Translations under genes and position numbers: made by a program
Assembly: GCF_002162035.1 (NCBI RefSeq)
Contig: NZ_CP021138.1
Coordinates: 2,604,001-2,668,000, forward strand
Direction: 5' to 3'
From: Sulfuriferula sp. AH1
Lineage (GTDB): Bacteria; Pseudomonadota; Gammaproteobacteria; Burkholderiales; Sulfuriferulaceae
Length of the DNA: 64,000 bases
The notes under the pieces: generated by a model
The model's input: the letters and a program-made list of their open reading frames with translations, nothing else
What the model was told of the DNA's origin: nothing
Database searches by the model: none
In this document: one piece after another, positions 10,081 through 19,468 of the stretch
How the letters are laid out: each line of letters starts with the position of its first letter
How positions within the stretch are numbered: the stretch's first letter is position 1

Positions 10081-13026
10081 ATGCGTACGTCATTTAATTA
10101 TTGTCTGCACACGGCGCGCCGTATCGCGGCGCGACTGCTAACCGGACTGCTGATAGGCTGGAGTGCCAATGCAACGGTATGGGCCGACACGATGCCACAG
10201 CCCATCGGCGCATCGGATGCGCCGATCATTCTCAACGGCGGGTTCGAATCCGGCAAAACACCGTGGTGGGGTGCGGGCGAAGTAGTGAATGGCAACACCG
10301 CACAGGGACAGGCCGCCTTGCAATTGACAGGCGGCTATGCCGCACAGGACAAACGCCCGGTCGAAGACGGCAAACATTACCGGATCAGCATGCAGATCCG
10401 CAGCGACAACGCGCCGGACGGCTCTATCTTTGTGCAACTGAGTTATCGCGGTACGGGTGTCGGTTCAGGCTGGCGCGGCCCGCTCCGCGTCAAACTGCCC
10501 GCCAGCAACGAGCCTGCCCTGTTCGTCACCGGCGGCAACCACGGCTGGCGGAAATTTTCGGTTGTAGTCGAGGCACCTCCCGGCGCCGATCAGATGTTGC
10601 TGTACCTGCGCAAACAGGACAAAACCGCCGGCACGGCCTATTACGATGACGTGACTGTGACGCCGACCAGTGACCCTGCCACCACCGCCGCCACCCTGCA
10701 CAGCGCCGAACTGGCCAAGCAGCTTTTGCAGCCGGCAGCGGCGCCTGCCGATGGCAAGGCTGCCCTGATGGGAGCGCTGAAACTGGGCGGCGGCGCGGCA
10801 CCGGCATCCCTGATCCTGGCGCAGAATGGCGTCGCACGCTACCATATCCATGTCGGGCCGCGAGCCGACAGCATCACGCTGAGTGCAGCCGCCGAGCTGG
10901 CGGATTACCTGCACCGGATCAGCGGCGGCAATTTTCAGCCCTTGTCCGATGATGCCAACACCCAGGCCGGACCGCTGCTAATCATCGGCCGCGATAACCA
11001 GCTTACGCAGCGCCTGTGCCCGGATATACCTTACGGCAAGCTGGGTAGCGATGGCTTCGTGATCCGCACGGTGGGGCAGCACGTGGTGATCGCGGGGGCA
11101 ACGCCGCGCGGCACCATGTACGGCGTCAACTGGTTCCTCGACAGGCAGCTGAGCGTCAAATGGCTGAGCCCGGATTTTACCGTCGTGCCGAACACAGGAA
11201 CCATCCGCCTGGCGCGTCTCAATACGCAGCAGGTTCCGCGCTTCGGCTACCGCCAGATCCTCAGCTTCGAAGGCCAGAACAAGGCCTACGCTGCACATAA
11301 CCTGCTCAATGGCGAAGCGATGGGCCCCTCTTTCCTGCCCTCCCCTCCGGCGATCGACAGCTGGGATCACAGCTGGCTGGCCAAAGGCGGCACTGCCACC
11401 TTCTTTGAATTGCTGCCACCCAAAGTTTACGCCAAGCAGCATCCAGACTGGTATGCGGGCGGGCAGCTGGCGATGATGAATCCGGACATGCGCAAAGCCA
11501 TGGCGGACGCGATCATCCAGCGCCTGAAGGCGCTGCCGGATTACCGCCAGATATGGTTCGACATCCACGATCAGGATTGGGGATGGGATATGGACCCGGC
11601 CAGCAAGGCGTTTGCCAGCCAGCATGGCGGCGTGGCTTCCGCACCGCGGCTGGATATGGTGATCGATGTCGCCAATCGGGTGCGCAAGGTGCTGCCGGGC
11701 GCGCGTCTGGCCTTCAATGCCTATCACTGGAGCTTCACTCCGCCGACAGGCATGACCGTCCCGGATTATGTGCTGGTATTCCCGATGACCATACAGGTGG
11801 ATTACAGCACAGCCCTGAATCAGGGACGCAATATGCAGCTCGGCAAGGACATCGCCGGCTGGAATGCCATTGCGCAGCATGTGCAGATATGGGACCACAT
11901 CACCAATTTCAGCGGCTATTATCAGCCGACGCCGAATATTTACCCGATAGCGCACAGCATCCAGTGGCTGGCGACATTGCCGCATGTCCAGGGCTATTTC
12001 GCCGAAGGCAGCTGGGAGACTCCAAATGCCGAGTTCGCCAGCTTGCGGGTATGGATGATGGCGCGCCTGTTATGGAATCCCCATGAGAATGCGGATGCGC
12101 TGGTAGCGGAATTCACCCACGATTATTTCGGCGCTGCCGGACCGGAAATATTGCGCTATATCCAGCTGATGCGTGCGGCGATCGCCAAGAGCGGCGACGT
12201 CCTCGGCGAAAAGACCCAGGTCGATCTGGCCATGTACAACCTGGATTTCGTGATGGCGGCAGACCGTCTGTTCGATCAGGCTGAAGCTGCGGTATCTGCC
12301 GACCCGGTCATGCTCGCGCATGTCAAGGCCGCGCGCATGCCGGTGGATTATGTCATTCTGGCGCGGCGCATGGAGTATGCCAGCGAAGCCGCACGCCGCG
12401 GCGTGGCATGGAAGGTGAATTTCGATACCCGGCTGGCGCGTTTCCAGCAGGGCATCAAGGACATCAAGCTGCTGCAATACCGGCAAGGCGGCAATGCGAA
12501 AGAGCTGATGCAAATGCTGACCATCGAACGTCATCCTGCAACACCTCCCGCGATGGTCGGCAAGCTCCCTGCTCAGGACTGGCACGTCTATCAGGACCTG
12601 AGTTTCAACCGCTATGATACGGCCAGCATCGTGCAGGACGACGTCGCTTCCGACGGCGCCGCCATCCGCATGAACGGCCATTCATCAGTGTGGGCCACCC
12701 AGATGAAGCTGGACAAATTGCCCACCAGCGGACAATGGGATCTGTATGCCGATGTGCGGATAGACGCGGAAAGCGGGCATGATCAGGCTGTCGCGGTCCA
12801 TGTGGGCAGCGCACCGCCGATGAGCCTGTTCAATGCGGCTCAGGTCGGCACGCTCAACGACGGGCATTATCATCTGGTCAAGGTGCCGGGCGGCCCGTTC
12901 AGCTTTAGCACGAATCACGAAAAAAGCATTTACATTCAGCCGGCCAGCCAGCCTTTCGTGAAATACGTCTATGTCGATCGGTTGATAGCCGTGCGAGCGG
13001 GAACAGCGCTATCTACCCAACCTTGA
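10081..13026 (+). CDS. Secreted DUF4838 protein with N-terminal carbohydrate-binding-like domain
   Basis: The 981-residue protein has an N-terminal signal peptide (cleavage near residue 36, after VWA). Residues about 45-195 look like a CBM4/9-type jelly-roll domain (ILNGGFESGKTPWWG at its start, YYDDVTVTP at its end). A domain about 255-330 with RGTMYGVNWFLDRQL resembles the alpha-glucuronidase-like N-terminal domain. DUF4838 follows (about 390-730) with WFDIHDQDWGWDMD and FAEGSWETPNAEF. A further sandwich-like domain closes the protein. DUF4838 is related by fold to glycoside hydrolases, but its activity is mostly unproven. Placed inside an EPS operon and exported, it may trim or bind the polymer. 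Confidence 0.8.
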   Translation: MRTSFNYCLHTARRIAARLLTGLLIGWSANATVWADTMPQPIGASDAPIILNGGFESGKTPWWGAGEVVNGNTAQGQAALQLTGGYAAQDKRPVEDGKHYRISMQIRSDNAPDGSIFVQLSYRGTGVGSGWRGPLRVKLPASNEPALFVTGGNHGWRKFSVVVEAPPGADQMLLYLRKQDKTAGTAYYDDVTVTPTSDPATTAATLHSAELAKQLLQPAAAPADGKAALMGALKLGGGAAPASLILAQNGVARYHIHVGPRADSITLSAAAELADYLHRISGGNFQPLSDDANTQAGPLLIIGRDNQLTQRLCPDIPYGKLGSDGFVIRTVGQHVVIAGATPRGTMYGVNWFLDRQLSVKWLSPDFTVVPNTGTIRLARLNTQQVPRFGYRQILSFEGQNKAYAAHNLLNGEAMGPSFLPSPPAIDSWDHSWLAKGGTATFFELLPPKVYAKQHPDWYAGGQLAMMNPDMRKAMADAIIQRLKALPDYRQIWFDIHDQDWGWDMDPASKAFASQHGGVASAPRLDMVIDVANRVRKVLPGARLAFNAYHWSFTPPTGMTVPDYVLVFPMTIQVDYSTALNQGRNMQLGKDIAGWNAIAQHVQIWDHITNFSGYYQPTPNIYPIAHSIQWLATLPHVQGYFAEGSWETPNAEFASLRVWMMARLLWNPHENADALVAEFTHDYFGAAGPEILRYIQLMRAAIAKSGDVLGEKTQVDLAMYNLDFVMAADRLFDQAEAAVSADPVMLAHVKAARMPVDYVILARRMEYASEAARRGVAWKVNFDTRLARFQQGIKDIKLLQYRQGGNAKELMQMLTIERHPATPPAMVGKLPAQDWHVYQDLSFNRYDTASIVQDDVASDGAAIRMNGHSSVWATQMKLDKLPTSGQWDLYADVRIDAESGHDQAVAVHVGSAPPMSLFNAAQVGTLNDGHYHLVKVPGGPFSFSTNHEKSIYIQPASQPFVKYVYVDRLIAVRAGTALSTQP

Positions 13027-13131
13027 GATGCGCCTGCGCAAGCGCTGTCGTGGCTGCCGGCGGCGTGGATTTGCATAGGCAAATTGATACCTGTTACACA
13101 CTTTCATGTCACAATGGAACCTGTAAACCGG

Positions 13132-13734
13132 ATGAAAACGCTTCTGAAGTCCGTCAAAATGACACTGAGCAGCATCAGGCTGATGCCGCACTTGATACTG
13201 TTCCTGGCATTCGATAAAAACGGCTATATCAAGGCGGATCTCGCGCGCTGGATGCCGATTTCGCCCAATGAGGGCAATACGCTCAAAACGATCCATGCTT
13301 TTATCGACATCATGACTGTCTATCCTGAATTCCGGAATCTGTTCTATTTCCGGACCGGGTGGAAGGGCAAGCTGTTCGCTCCGCTTTGCCGGCCGATGTC
13401 CACGCTGTTCATCGTTGCCGAGTCGATTGGCCCCGGGCTTTTCATCCAGCATGGATTCGCCACCATTATCGCTGCAAAGCGCATAGGCGAAAACTGCTGG
13501 ATAAACCAGCAGGTCACCATCGGCTACGCGCATGTAAACGAATGTCCCACAATAGGGGATAATGTAACTATCAATGCCGGTGCCAAAGTGATCGGCGACG
13601 TAACCATCGGGGATAACTCGAAAGTTGGTGCCAATGCGGTCGTAGTCAAAAATGTGCCGGCGAACGTTACGGTAGTTGGTGTGCCCGCTCACATAGTGAA
13701 GCGCGATGGCAGGCGGGTTGACGAGAGTCTTTGA
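13132..13734 (+). CDS. Serine acetyltransferase-like hexapeptide-repeat acyltransferase
   Basis: About 200 residues. The C-terminal half is a left-handed beta-helix of hexapeptide repeats (IGENCWINQQVTIG, IGDNVTINAGAKVIG, VTIGDNSKVGANAVV) ending VVGVPAHIVK, as in serine and sugar O-acetyltransferases. The N-terminal helical part resembles CysE-like EPS proteins but is short. In an EPS cluster, acetylation of a sugar or precursor is more likely than cysteine synthesis. Three starts are possible (TTG 13084, ATG 13114, ATG 13132); the last has a distant GGAA and gives the most compact protein. Confidence 0.75.
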   Translation: MKTLLKSVKMTLSSIRLMPHLILFLAFDKNGYIKADLARWMPISPNEGNTLKTIHAFIDIMTVYPEFRNLFYFRTGWKGKLFAPLCRPMSTLFIVAESIGPGLFIQHGFATIIAAKRIGENCWINQQVTIGYAHVNECPTIGDNVTINAGAKVIGDVTIGDNSKVGANAVVVKNVPANVTVVGVPAHIVKRDGRRVDESL

Positions 13735-14414
13735 CTAATAACTCACATTCAATTTTTATGATTTCATGGACTAGCATTACCAGCCTGGGCAGCTTTAGCG
13801 TGATGGCTCCGGCAGCAGCAGCCATCACCATGTGGCTGATACTGGGGCGCGCATGGCGACTGGTTTTCTGGTGGTGTCTGCTGTTTATCGGCGGCATGAC
13901 CGTGGTTGTCGCGACCAAGATCGCTTTCATCGGCTGGGGGATAGGAATACGCTCGCTCGACTTTACCGGCTTTAGCGGCCACGTCATGCGCGCGACCTCC
14001 GTCGCACCCGTGCTGCTGTATCTGGTACTGCAAAAGACGCCGCGTTACATGCGCATCACCGGGGTCATGTTCGGGCTGGTATTCGGCATGATCATCGCGA
14101 TTTCGCGTCTGCAAGTGCACGCTCACTCACCTTCGGAAGCGGTATCCGGCTGGGTATTGGGCGTGTTAGTCAGCCTCGGTTTCATCTGGATTCTCAACAG
14201 TTCCCGCAAGGTCGAGCTGCATCCCTGGTTTATCGCGCTCAGTCTGCTGGCATTGCTCGCCACCCCATACGCGGAACCGACGCCTACCCAGCGCTGGATC
14301 ACCAGTGCCGCACTGAGCCTTTCCGGCCACGACCGGCCCTATATCCGCGTCACCTGGAAGCTGGCCCCTGCCGGCTGGCGCCCTGCCAATAACAATGACG
14401 AGCTGGACCCTTAG
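13731..14414 (+). CDS. PAP2-superfamily membrane phosphatase
   Basis: The 227-residue protein has five or six membrane helices and degenerate phosphatidic-acid-phosphatase motifs: FSGHVMRA (PSGH-type motif 2, near residue 82) and SRLQVHAHSPSEAVSGWVLG (motif 3, with the catalytic-type histidine). The usual final aspartate is replaced by serine/glutamate. Motif 1 is weak. PAP2 enzymes in such clusters may recycle undecaprenyl diphosphate, the lipid carrier freed after polymerisation. A TTG at 13731 overlaps the previous stop and follows GAGAG; an ATG at 13758 is the alternative. Confidence 0.75.
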   Translation: MTNNSHSIFMISWTSITSLGSFSVMAPAAAAITMWLILGRAWRLVFWWCLLFIGGMTVVVATKIAFIGWGIGIRSLDFTGFSGHVMRATSVAPVLLYLVLQKTPRYMRITGVMFGLVFGMIIAISRLQVHAHSPSEAVSGWVLGVLVSLGFIWILNSSRKVELHPWFIALSLLALLATPYAEPTPTQRWITSAALSLSGHDRPYIRVTWKLAPAGWRPANNNDELDP

Positions 14415-14449
14415 CTTGCCGGGAAAATATCAAGCGGCGTGAAGCGCGC

Positions 14450-15328
14450 TCAGTCTTTCCGGCTCACGTATTCTATCTTCGCCTGGCGGCGATAGGTCTG
14501 GATCAACATCGCGATTTCCTTTTGCCGCGCTTCTGCCGTCAATATCCGGCTGATTTTTATCCTGGCGTTGTCGAGACTGAGCGGCTGAGGCTGAGTTGCA
14601 GTCAATACGGTGATGCCGATGCCATCCGGGTTCTGATTCATGATCGTGGCCTCGCCGACTTTGACAGTCAAAAACGCGGCACGCTCTTGCGCACTCATGT
14701 CTTCAGGCGCTTTTACGGTCGGGATGTCATCGAAGGGAATGCGTTGGGTTTTCAACCATTTGATAAAATCTTCAACAGTCGCGCTGTCGCGTAATGCGGC
14801 AAGCAGGTTCTTCTGCTGTTCCTGGTTGGCCTGGATATCCAGCTGGTCGAGCTGATACAGCTTGCGTTCGGCAAATAGCGCCGGATGCGCCTGATAATAG
14901 GCAAGGATGGCGGCCGCGGTCGGAGGCGATGGCTGGGTAATCTGCCGCGCCAGATAGGCGTCGATGAGGATATCCTTGTTGCTCGCAAGCAGCGATTGCA
15001 GCACATCGGGATCGCGATCGATTTTGGCCCGTTTGGCTGCCTGCAGCAACAAATTCTGGTCGATCACCGCATCGGTAGCGCGCCGCCTGATCTGTTCCGG
15101 CGGGCCCTGCACATGTTCCATGCGACTTAAATACTGATTGACCTCGTGTATGGTAATTTCCTTGCCGTCGATCCTGGCCGCGACCTGGCTTTTACTGCCT
15201 TCAGCATCGCTGTGTCCGCAGCCCGCAAGCAGCGCTGCGCTCAATAAAACCGTTACCAGAGACTGGAAAGACGGCATCGTCCGCAATCGGGCCGATACGA
15301 TAGGCAACCGCTCATCATTGCACTGCAT
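14450..15328 (-). CDS. epsD: EpsD family peptidyl-prolyl cis-trans isomerase lipoprotein
   Basis: The 292-residue protein has a hydrophobic N-terminus ending in the lipobox LLAGC (Cys37), so it is an exported lipoprotein. A SurA-like helical region follows (DGKEITIHEVNQYL through IDAYLARQI), then a parvulin-type PpiC region with FAERKLYQLDQL. This matches the EpsD family found with PEP-CTERM/EPS systems, thought to help fold or export components of the polysaccharide machinery. The start follows a strong AAGGGGAGG. It lies on the opposite strand from the EPS genes and is convergent with them, so it has its own promoter. Confidence 0.85.
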   Translation of the reverse strand: MQCNDERLPIVSARLRTMPSFQSLVTVLLSAALLAGCGHSDAEGSKSQVAARIDGKEITIHEVNQYLSRMEHVQGPPEQIRRRATDAVIDQNLLLQAAKRAKIDRDPDVLQSLLASNKDILIDAYLARQITQPSPPTAAAILAYYQAHPALFAERKLYQLDQLDIQANQEQQKNLLAALRDSATVEDFIKWLKTQRIPFDDIPTVKAPEDMSAQERAAFLTVKVGEATIMNQNPDGIGITVLTATQPQPLSLDNARIKISRILTAEARQKEIAMLIQTYRRQAKIEYVSRKD

Positions 15329-15439
15329 GGCCTCCCCTTCACAAAAAGACGCATGACGTGGCCGATCGAAAACGACAAATCATGCGCTATTCATTGCACC
15401 AATCAGGCAGGCCTCAATGCATGAGCCTACCCCCGGTTA

Positions 15440-16783
15440 TTACAGCACATAGCGTGCCAAATCTTCGCTGACGGCGATATTCTTCAACCGCGAATCGACA
15501 AATCCGGCGTCAATGCAGATAGGTGCCGTCTGGTGCTTGCCGGTCTCGAAGGACACTTCTTCCAGCAAGCGCTCCATTACCGTATGCAGACGACGCGCAC
15601 CAATGTTTTCCGTGGTTTCGTTCACCTGATAGGCGATCTCAGCCAGACGGTGGATGCCATCGGCTGCGAACTCCAGCTGCACGCCTTCCGTCGCCAGCAA
15701 AGCCTGATACTGGCGGGTTAGGCACGCATCCGTTGCGGTCAGTATCGCTTCAAAATCCGCTACCGAAAGCGAAGTCAACTCTACTCTGATCGGGAAACGG
15801 CCTTGAAGTTCAGGAATCAGGTCAGACGGTTTAGCGAGATGGAACGCGCCGCTGGCAATAAACAGGATATGGTCGGTCTTGACCATGCCGTATTTGGTAG
15901 TCACGGTCGTGCCTTCCACCAATGGCAGCAGATCGCGCTGCACGCCCTGACGCGACACTTCGCCGCCGCTGGCTTCGTTGCGGCTGGTGATCTTGTCGAT
16001 CTCATCGAGGAACACGATGCCGTTCTGTTCCACACTGGTCAGCGCACGCTGTTTGATGTCTTCCTCGTTTACCATTTGCGCGGCTTCTTCTTCGGTCAGC
16101 AGTTTCATGGCTTCACCGATCTTAAGCTTGCGGGTTTTCCGCGGATGCTTGCCCATATTCTGGAACATGTCCTGAATCTGGCTGGTCAGATCTTCCATGC
16201 CGGGCGGAGCGAAGATCTGCGCAGTGGCCTGCACGCCGGCGACTTCGATTTCGATCTCCTTGTCGTTTAATTGTCCTTCGCGCAGCATCTTGCGGAATTT
16301 CTGCCGCGTAGCGGAATCCTCGGTCTGTGCTGCCGGCTCGACACCCAGCGAATGCGCGACGTCGCGTGCCGGCGGCAGCAGCGCGTCGAGGATGCGCTCT
16401 TCGGCAGCATCTTCGGCGCGCATCTGCACCTTGGCCATATCCTGCTCGCGCAGGTCCTTGATGGCGATCTCGATGAGATCGCGGATAATGGAATCCACAT
16501 CGCGCCCGACATAGCCGACTTCGGTGAACTTGGTCGCCTCGATCTTGATAAACGGAGCATGCGCGATACGCGCCAGACGCCGCGCGATCTCGGTCTTGCC
16601 GACACCGGTCGGGCCTATCATCAGAATGTTTTTCGGGGTGATTTCGTGACGCAGCGGTTCCGCGACCTGTGCGCGCCGCCAGCGGTTGCGCAGGGCGATC
16701 GCCACCGCGCGTTTGGCGGCATGCTGGCCGATGATGTGTTTGTCGAGTTCGTGGACGATTTCCTGGGGAGTCATTTGGGTCAT
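15440..16783 (-). CDS. hslU: ATP-dependent protease ATPase subunit HslU
   Basis: The 447-residue AAA+ unfoldase of the HslVU (ClpYQ) protease unfolds substrates and feeds them to HslV in the cytoplasm. It shows [15 protein letters not shown] at the N-terminus, Walker A GPTGVGKT (residues 57-64), [10 protein letters not shown] of the pore loop, Walker B VFLDEIDK, and the C-terminal SEDLARYVL tail that docks into HslV. The length matches the family. The ATG at 16783 follows the hslV stop by two bases; a longer reading from 16831 would lie inside hslV. Confidence 0.97.
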   Translation of the reverse strand: MTQMTPQEIVHELDKHIIGQHAAKRAVAIALRNRWRRAQVAEPLRHEITPKNILMIGPTGVGKTEIARRLARIAHAPFIKIEATKFTEVGYVGRDVDSIIRDLIEIAIKDLREQDMAKVQMRAEDAAEERILDALLPPARDVAHSLGVEPAAQTEDSATRQKFRKMLREGQLNDKEIEIEVAGVQATAQIFAPPGMEDLTSQIQDMFQNMGKHPRKTRKLKIGEAMKLLTEEEAAQMVNEEDIKQRALTSVEQNGIVFLDEIDKITSRNEASGGEVSRQGVQRDLLPLVEGTTVTTKYGMVKTDHILFIASGAFHLAKPSDLIPELQGRFPIRVELTSLSVADFEAILTATDACLTRQYQALLATEGVQLEFAADGIHRLAEIAYQVNETTENIGARRLHTVMERLLEEVSFETGKHQTAPICIDAGFVDSRLKNIAVSEDLARYVL

Positions 16784-16785
16784 AA

Positions 16786-17322
16786 TTATTCGAGCACCTC
16801 TATCATGTGATTTTGATTGGTGTAAATGCAAATGTCACCGGCGATGGTCAATGACTTGGCGACGATATCGCGCGGCGACAGCTCGGTGTTTTCCACCAGG
16901 CCACGGGCGGCTGACTGCGCATAAGCGCCGCCACTGCCTATCGCAGCAATGCCGTATTCCGGTTCCAGCACGTCGCCATTGCCGGTAATCACCAGAGAAT
17001 GATCGCGGTCAGCGACGATCAGCATGGCTTCGAGACGGCGCAGCATGCGGTCGGTACGCCAGTCCTTGGCAAGCTCGACCGCGGAACGCATCAGATTACC
17101 CTGATGTTTGTCCAGCTTGGCTTCGAAACGTTCAAACAGGGTAAACGCATCGGCAGTGCCGCCGGCAAAGCCGGCCAGAATCTGGTCCTGATACATGCGA
17201 CGAATCTTGCGCGCGGTGCTTTTGATGACGATATTGCCCAGGGTCACCTGGCCATCGCCGCCCAATGCGACCTGATTGCCGCGCCGCACGGAGAGGATGG
17301 TGGTGCCGCGATATTGCTCCAT
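16786..17322 (-). CDS. hslV: ATP-dependent protease subunit HslV
   Basis: The 178-residue threonine peptidase forms the double hexameric chamber capped by HslU. The protein starts [14 protein letters not shown]; the residue exposed by self-processing is the first Thr of TTIL, as in the family. Conserved [19 protein letters not shown] and [17 protein letters not shown] segments follow. The ATG at 17322 is preceded by GGAAG; an ATG five codons earlier gives an N-terminus too long for correct processing. It is translated as a pair with hslU. Confidence 0.97.
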   Translation of the reverse strand: MEQYRGTTILSVRRGNQVALGGDGQVTLGNIVIKSTARKIRRMYQDQILAGFAGGTADAFTLFERFEAKLDKHQGNLMRSAVELAKDWRTDRMLRRLEAMLIVADRDHSLVITGNGDVLEPEYGIAAIGSGGAYAQSAARGLVENTELSPRDIVAKSLTIAGDICIYTNQNHMIEVLE

Positions 17323-17355
17323 AATGTCTTCCATCAAAAAAATGAGTGTCTTGCA

Positions 17356-17382
17356 GATGTGGGCGGAGCTCAGGATATCAAG
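17356..17382 (-). promoter_or_regulatory. Candidate sigma-32 (heat-shock) promoter of hslVU
   Basis: On the minus strand CTTGAT and CCCACAT are separated by 13 bases, close to the sigma-32 pattern CTTGAA-N13/17-CCCCAT. Transcription would start roughly 28 bases before the hslV ATG. HslVU is a heat-shock operon in many proteobacteria, which supports the reading. Two mismatches remain, so this is a candidate. Confidence 0.45.
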
Positions 17383-17390
17383 AGTGCGGC

Positions 17391-17417
17391 AGGCAAAACA
17401 AAGGGGCCTGACGCCCC
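17391..17417 (-). terminator. Rho-independent terminator after the STAS gene
   Basis: Read on the minus strand, GGGGC-GTCAG-GCCCC forms a five-pair GC stem with a five-base loop, followed by the T-rich run TTTGTTTT. It sits 30 bases past the stop of the STAS-domain gene and directly before the hslVU promoter region, where a terminator is expected. Confidence 0.55.
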
Positions 17418-17446
17418 GGGTATTGAAGAAAGATGAAGGCTGCCTG

Positions 17447-18634
17447 CTATCCCAGCTTGCGCGATACGATCTTCGCCATCTGATCCACGCCCATGACGGT
17501 GAGCAGCACGGACACCATCATATTGGCACCGGTGATCGTCACTTGCCTGCCAGAGGGGATCAACGCCATCAGCGCATCCATGAACAAACCGACGCTGGCG
17601 AACTCGATCCTGTCCACATCGAACATATCCAGTTCGGTCGCAGGATGGCTCGCAGCAAAATGTTTGAACTCGTCAAACACGGCAGTGCTCGCACTGGTGA
17701 TCGTACCGGACATCTTGAATACATCGGATTCGGCATGAGAAACCGGCGGCGCCTCAATGGCTTCCGCGACGACCTGCGCCACTTGTTTTGGCGCTTCCCA
17801 GGACGGCGGGGACAATTCGAAATGCACCGCAAACGCGATAGCCAGATCCTCGAATTCGGCTTGCTTGCCTTGCAACTGGTACAGCTGCATCAACAATAGC
17901 CATTGCTCCGGCGCGCTATCTTTGACGTTCGCGACGTATTGTTGCAACAATCCGACCAGCGCTCCGCTGGCGATCTGCAATCTGGATTGCTGTTTCTGCA
18001 GCTTCACCAGAGCCGCTTGCAGCAGCGTACAGCCTTCCGGGGTCACTTCGGTAATGCCCGACAGATCCAGCTGAATGCCGCCTTTGCTGGCGGCTTCCAG
18101 CAATAGCTGGATACGGTCGGCCATGTGCTGGTCGAGCCGCCCTTTCAGGCTGAACAGCTGCCCGTCAGGAACCTGCACTTTGCCGCTTGAACCGGTATTG
18201 CCGGGCACTTTGCATACTGCGCCACTTACCCATACCGGCGGCGATTTTTCGCGCTTTACCGCGTATTCCATCGCCAGCTGCTCGAATTCCTGTTGCTGCC
18301 GACTCACCCAGTACAAATCGAACAGCATCAGCCACAGGCTATCTTCATCAGGCGACTGCTGGATAAACATCTTGACTACATTGATGGCTTCCTCGGTGCG
18401 GCCATTGGCGTACAGCATGGCCGCATCCTCGATGCCCGGAGCAAAGCTGGATTCGATTTCGGTGACAACGATATCTTCTGTAGCCGGGGGATTCTCAAAC
18501 CGCTGTTCGGTCAGCGGCGCCTCATGGATAGCCGCTATTACCTGCTCCTTGGTCTTGGGCTTGACAGCCTCGCCTAACGGCACGAATTCAGGCTTTTTCT
18601 TATCCTTGCGTGAAAAAAAAGAAGAGAAATCCAA
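17447..18634 (-). CDS. Protein with two tandem (helical repeat + STAS) modules
   Basis: The 395-residue protein is built from two similar halves. Each has a FimV/TPR-like helical stretch ([42 protein letters not shown]) ending in a shared SPPxW, followed by a STAS-like beta/alpha domain. The first STAS copy has the phospho-site-like [17 protein letters not shown]; the second has [21 protein letters not shown] domains act in anti-sigma-antagonist switches and lipid asymmetry systems. No partner kinase gene is adjacent, so no function is assigned. The N-terminus is Lys-rich and lacks a signal peptide, so it is cytoplasmic. Confidence 0.65.
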   Translation of the reverse strand: MDFSSFFSRKDKKKPEFVPLGEAVKPKTKEQVIAAIHEAPLTEQRFENPPATEDIVVTEIESSFAPGIEDAAMLYANGRTEEAINVVKMFIQQSPDEDSLWLMLFDLYWVSRQQQEFEQLAMEYAVKREKSPPVWVSGAVCKVPGNTGSSGKVQVPDGQLFSLKGRLDQHMADRIQLLLEAASKGGIQLDLSGITEVTPEGCTLLQAALVKLQKQQSRLQIASGALVGLLQQYVANVKDSAPEQWLLLMQLYQLQGKQAEFEDLAIAFAVHFELSPPSWEAPKQVAQVVAEAIEAPPVSHAESDVFKMSGTITSASTAVFDEFKHFAASHPATELDMFDVDRIEFASVGLFMDALMALIPSGRQVTITGANMMVSVLLTVMGVDQMAKIVSRKLG

Positions 18635-18712
18635 TTCGAGTAACCCTAAATAAAAACGTCTGCTATTGTCAGGTTGCTATTATTGCCCGATACCCGGGAA
18701 ACAGCAATGAAT

Positions 18713-19468
18713 TCATTGTTTCGGCACAACAAACCGGCTTAGCAATGCCATCAGCGCGATGGCCCATACGATCACTGCGCCTGAGGGTATGTCATACCAG
18801 GCAGATGCGGCCAGCCCCAGCGCGTAGCCGCCTGCACCGATGCCGTAGGCAATCGCCAGCGTCGTCCTGCCGGTCATGCTGCGTACGGCGAGCGCAGGAA
18901 TGATCAGGCTGGCGAATACCAGATACACGCCCACCAGCTGCACCGACAAAGTGATCGCACAGGCGAAAATCAGATAGAACCCCACTCGCCCCAGCCTGCC
19001 GCCCAGCCAGTGCCGCGCCAGCAAAAGTCCCGCCGTGACGCCCGCAGTGACTTGCAACTGCGCGGTGCTTACCCACAATATCTGTCCGACCAGCAGATCC
19101 TTGAGATGCTCTGCGCCGTGCGGATTACCCGCCATCAGTATCAGCCCGGCGCAAGCGGCAAGCACGAACAGCACGCCGATGAGCGCTTCCTGACTCTCCG
19201 GCCAGCGCTTCTCGGTCCAGGTCAGCCCGATGGCGCCGATAGCCGCAGCGCTCAGCGCGGCAGCCTGCACGCCCCAGCCCTGCGGTTCCCAGCCGAACGA
19301 ATCGGCGGCGATCACGCCCAGGCCGGCGATCTGCGCGATGGCCAGATCAATAAACACGATGCCGCGCGCCAGCACTTCGCGCCCGAGTGGCACATGGGTC
19401 GCGAGCACCAGCAGACCGGCGAGCATGGCGGGCCCGAGAATGGACATATCCAGCACGGTCAAACTCAT
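18713..19468 (-). CDS. Metal ABC transporter permease (ZnuB/ABC-3 family)
   Basis: The 251-residue protein has about eight membrane helices and ABC-3 family features: VLARGIVFIDLAIAQIAGLGVIAAD near residue 45 and VGVYLVFASLIIPALAVRSM in the distal half. Members import Zn2+, Mn2+ or Fe2+ with a periplasmic binding protein. The start overlaps the stop of the binding-protein gene (ATGA), so the two are co-translated. No ATP-binding subunit gene lies anywhere in this cluster, unlike the usual znuABC order. The metal is inferred as zinc from the neighbours. Confidence 0.85.
   Translation of the reverse strand: MSLTVLDMSILGPAMLAGLLVLATHVPLGREVLARGIVFIDLAIAQIAGLGVIAADSFGWEPQGWGVQAAALSAAAIGAIGLTWTEKRWPESQEALIGVLFVLAACAGLILMAGNPHGAEHLKDLLVGQILWVSTAQLQVTAGVTAGLLLARHWLGGRLGRVGFYLIFACAITLSVQLVGVYLVFASLIIPALAVRSMTGRTTLAIAYGIGAGGYALGLAASAWYDIPSGAVIVWAIALMALLSRFVVPKQ

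Noticed and set aside
15329-15439. Possible sigma-54 promoter before epsD
   Set aside because: The nearest GG and GC pairs are 9 or 11 bases apart, not 10.
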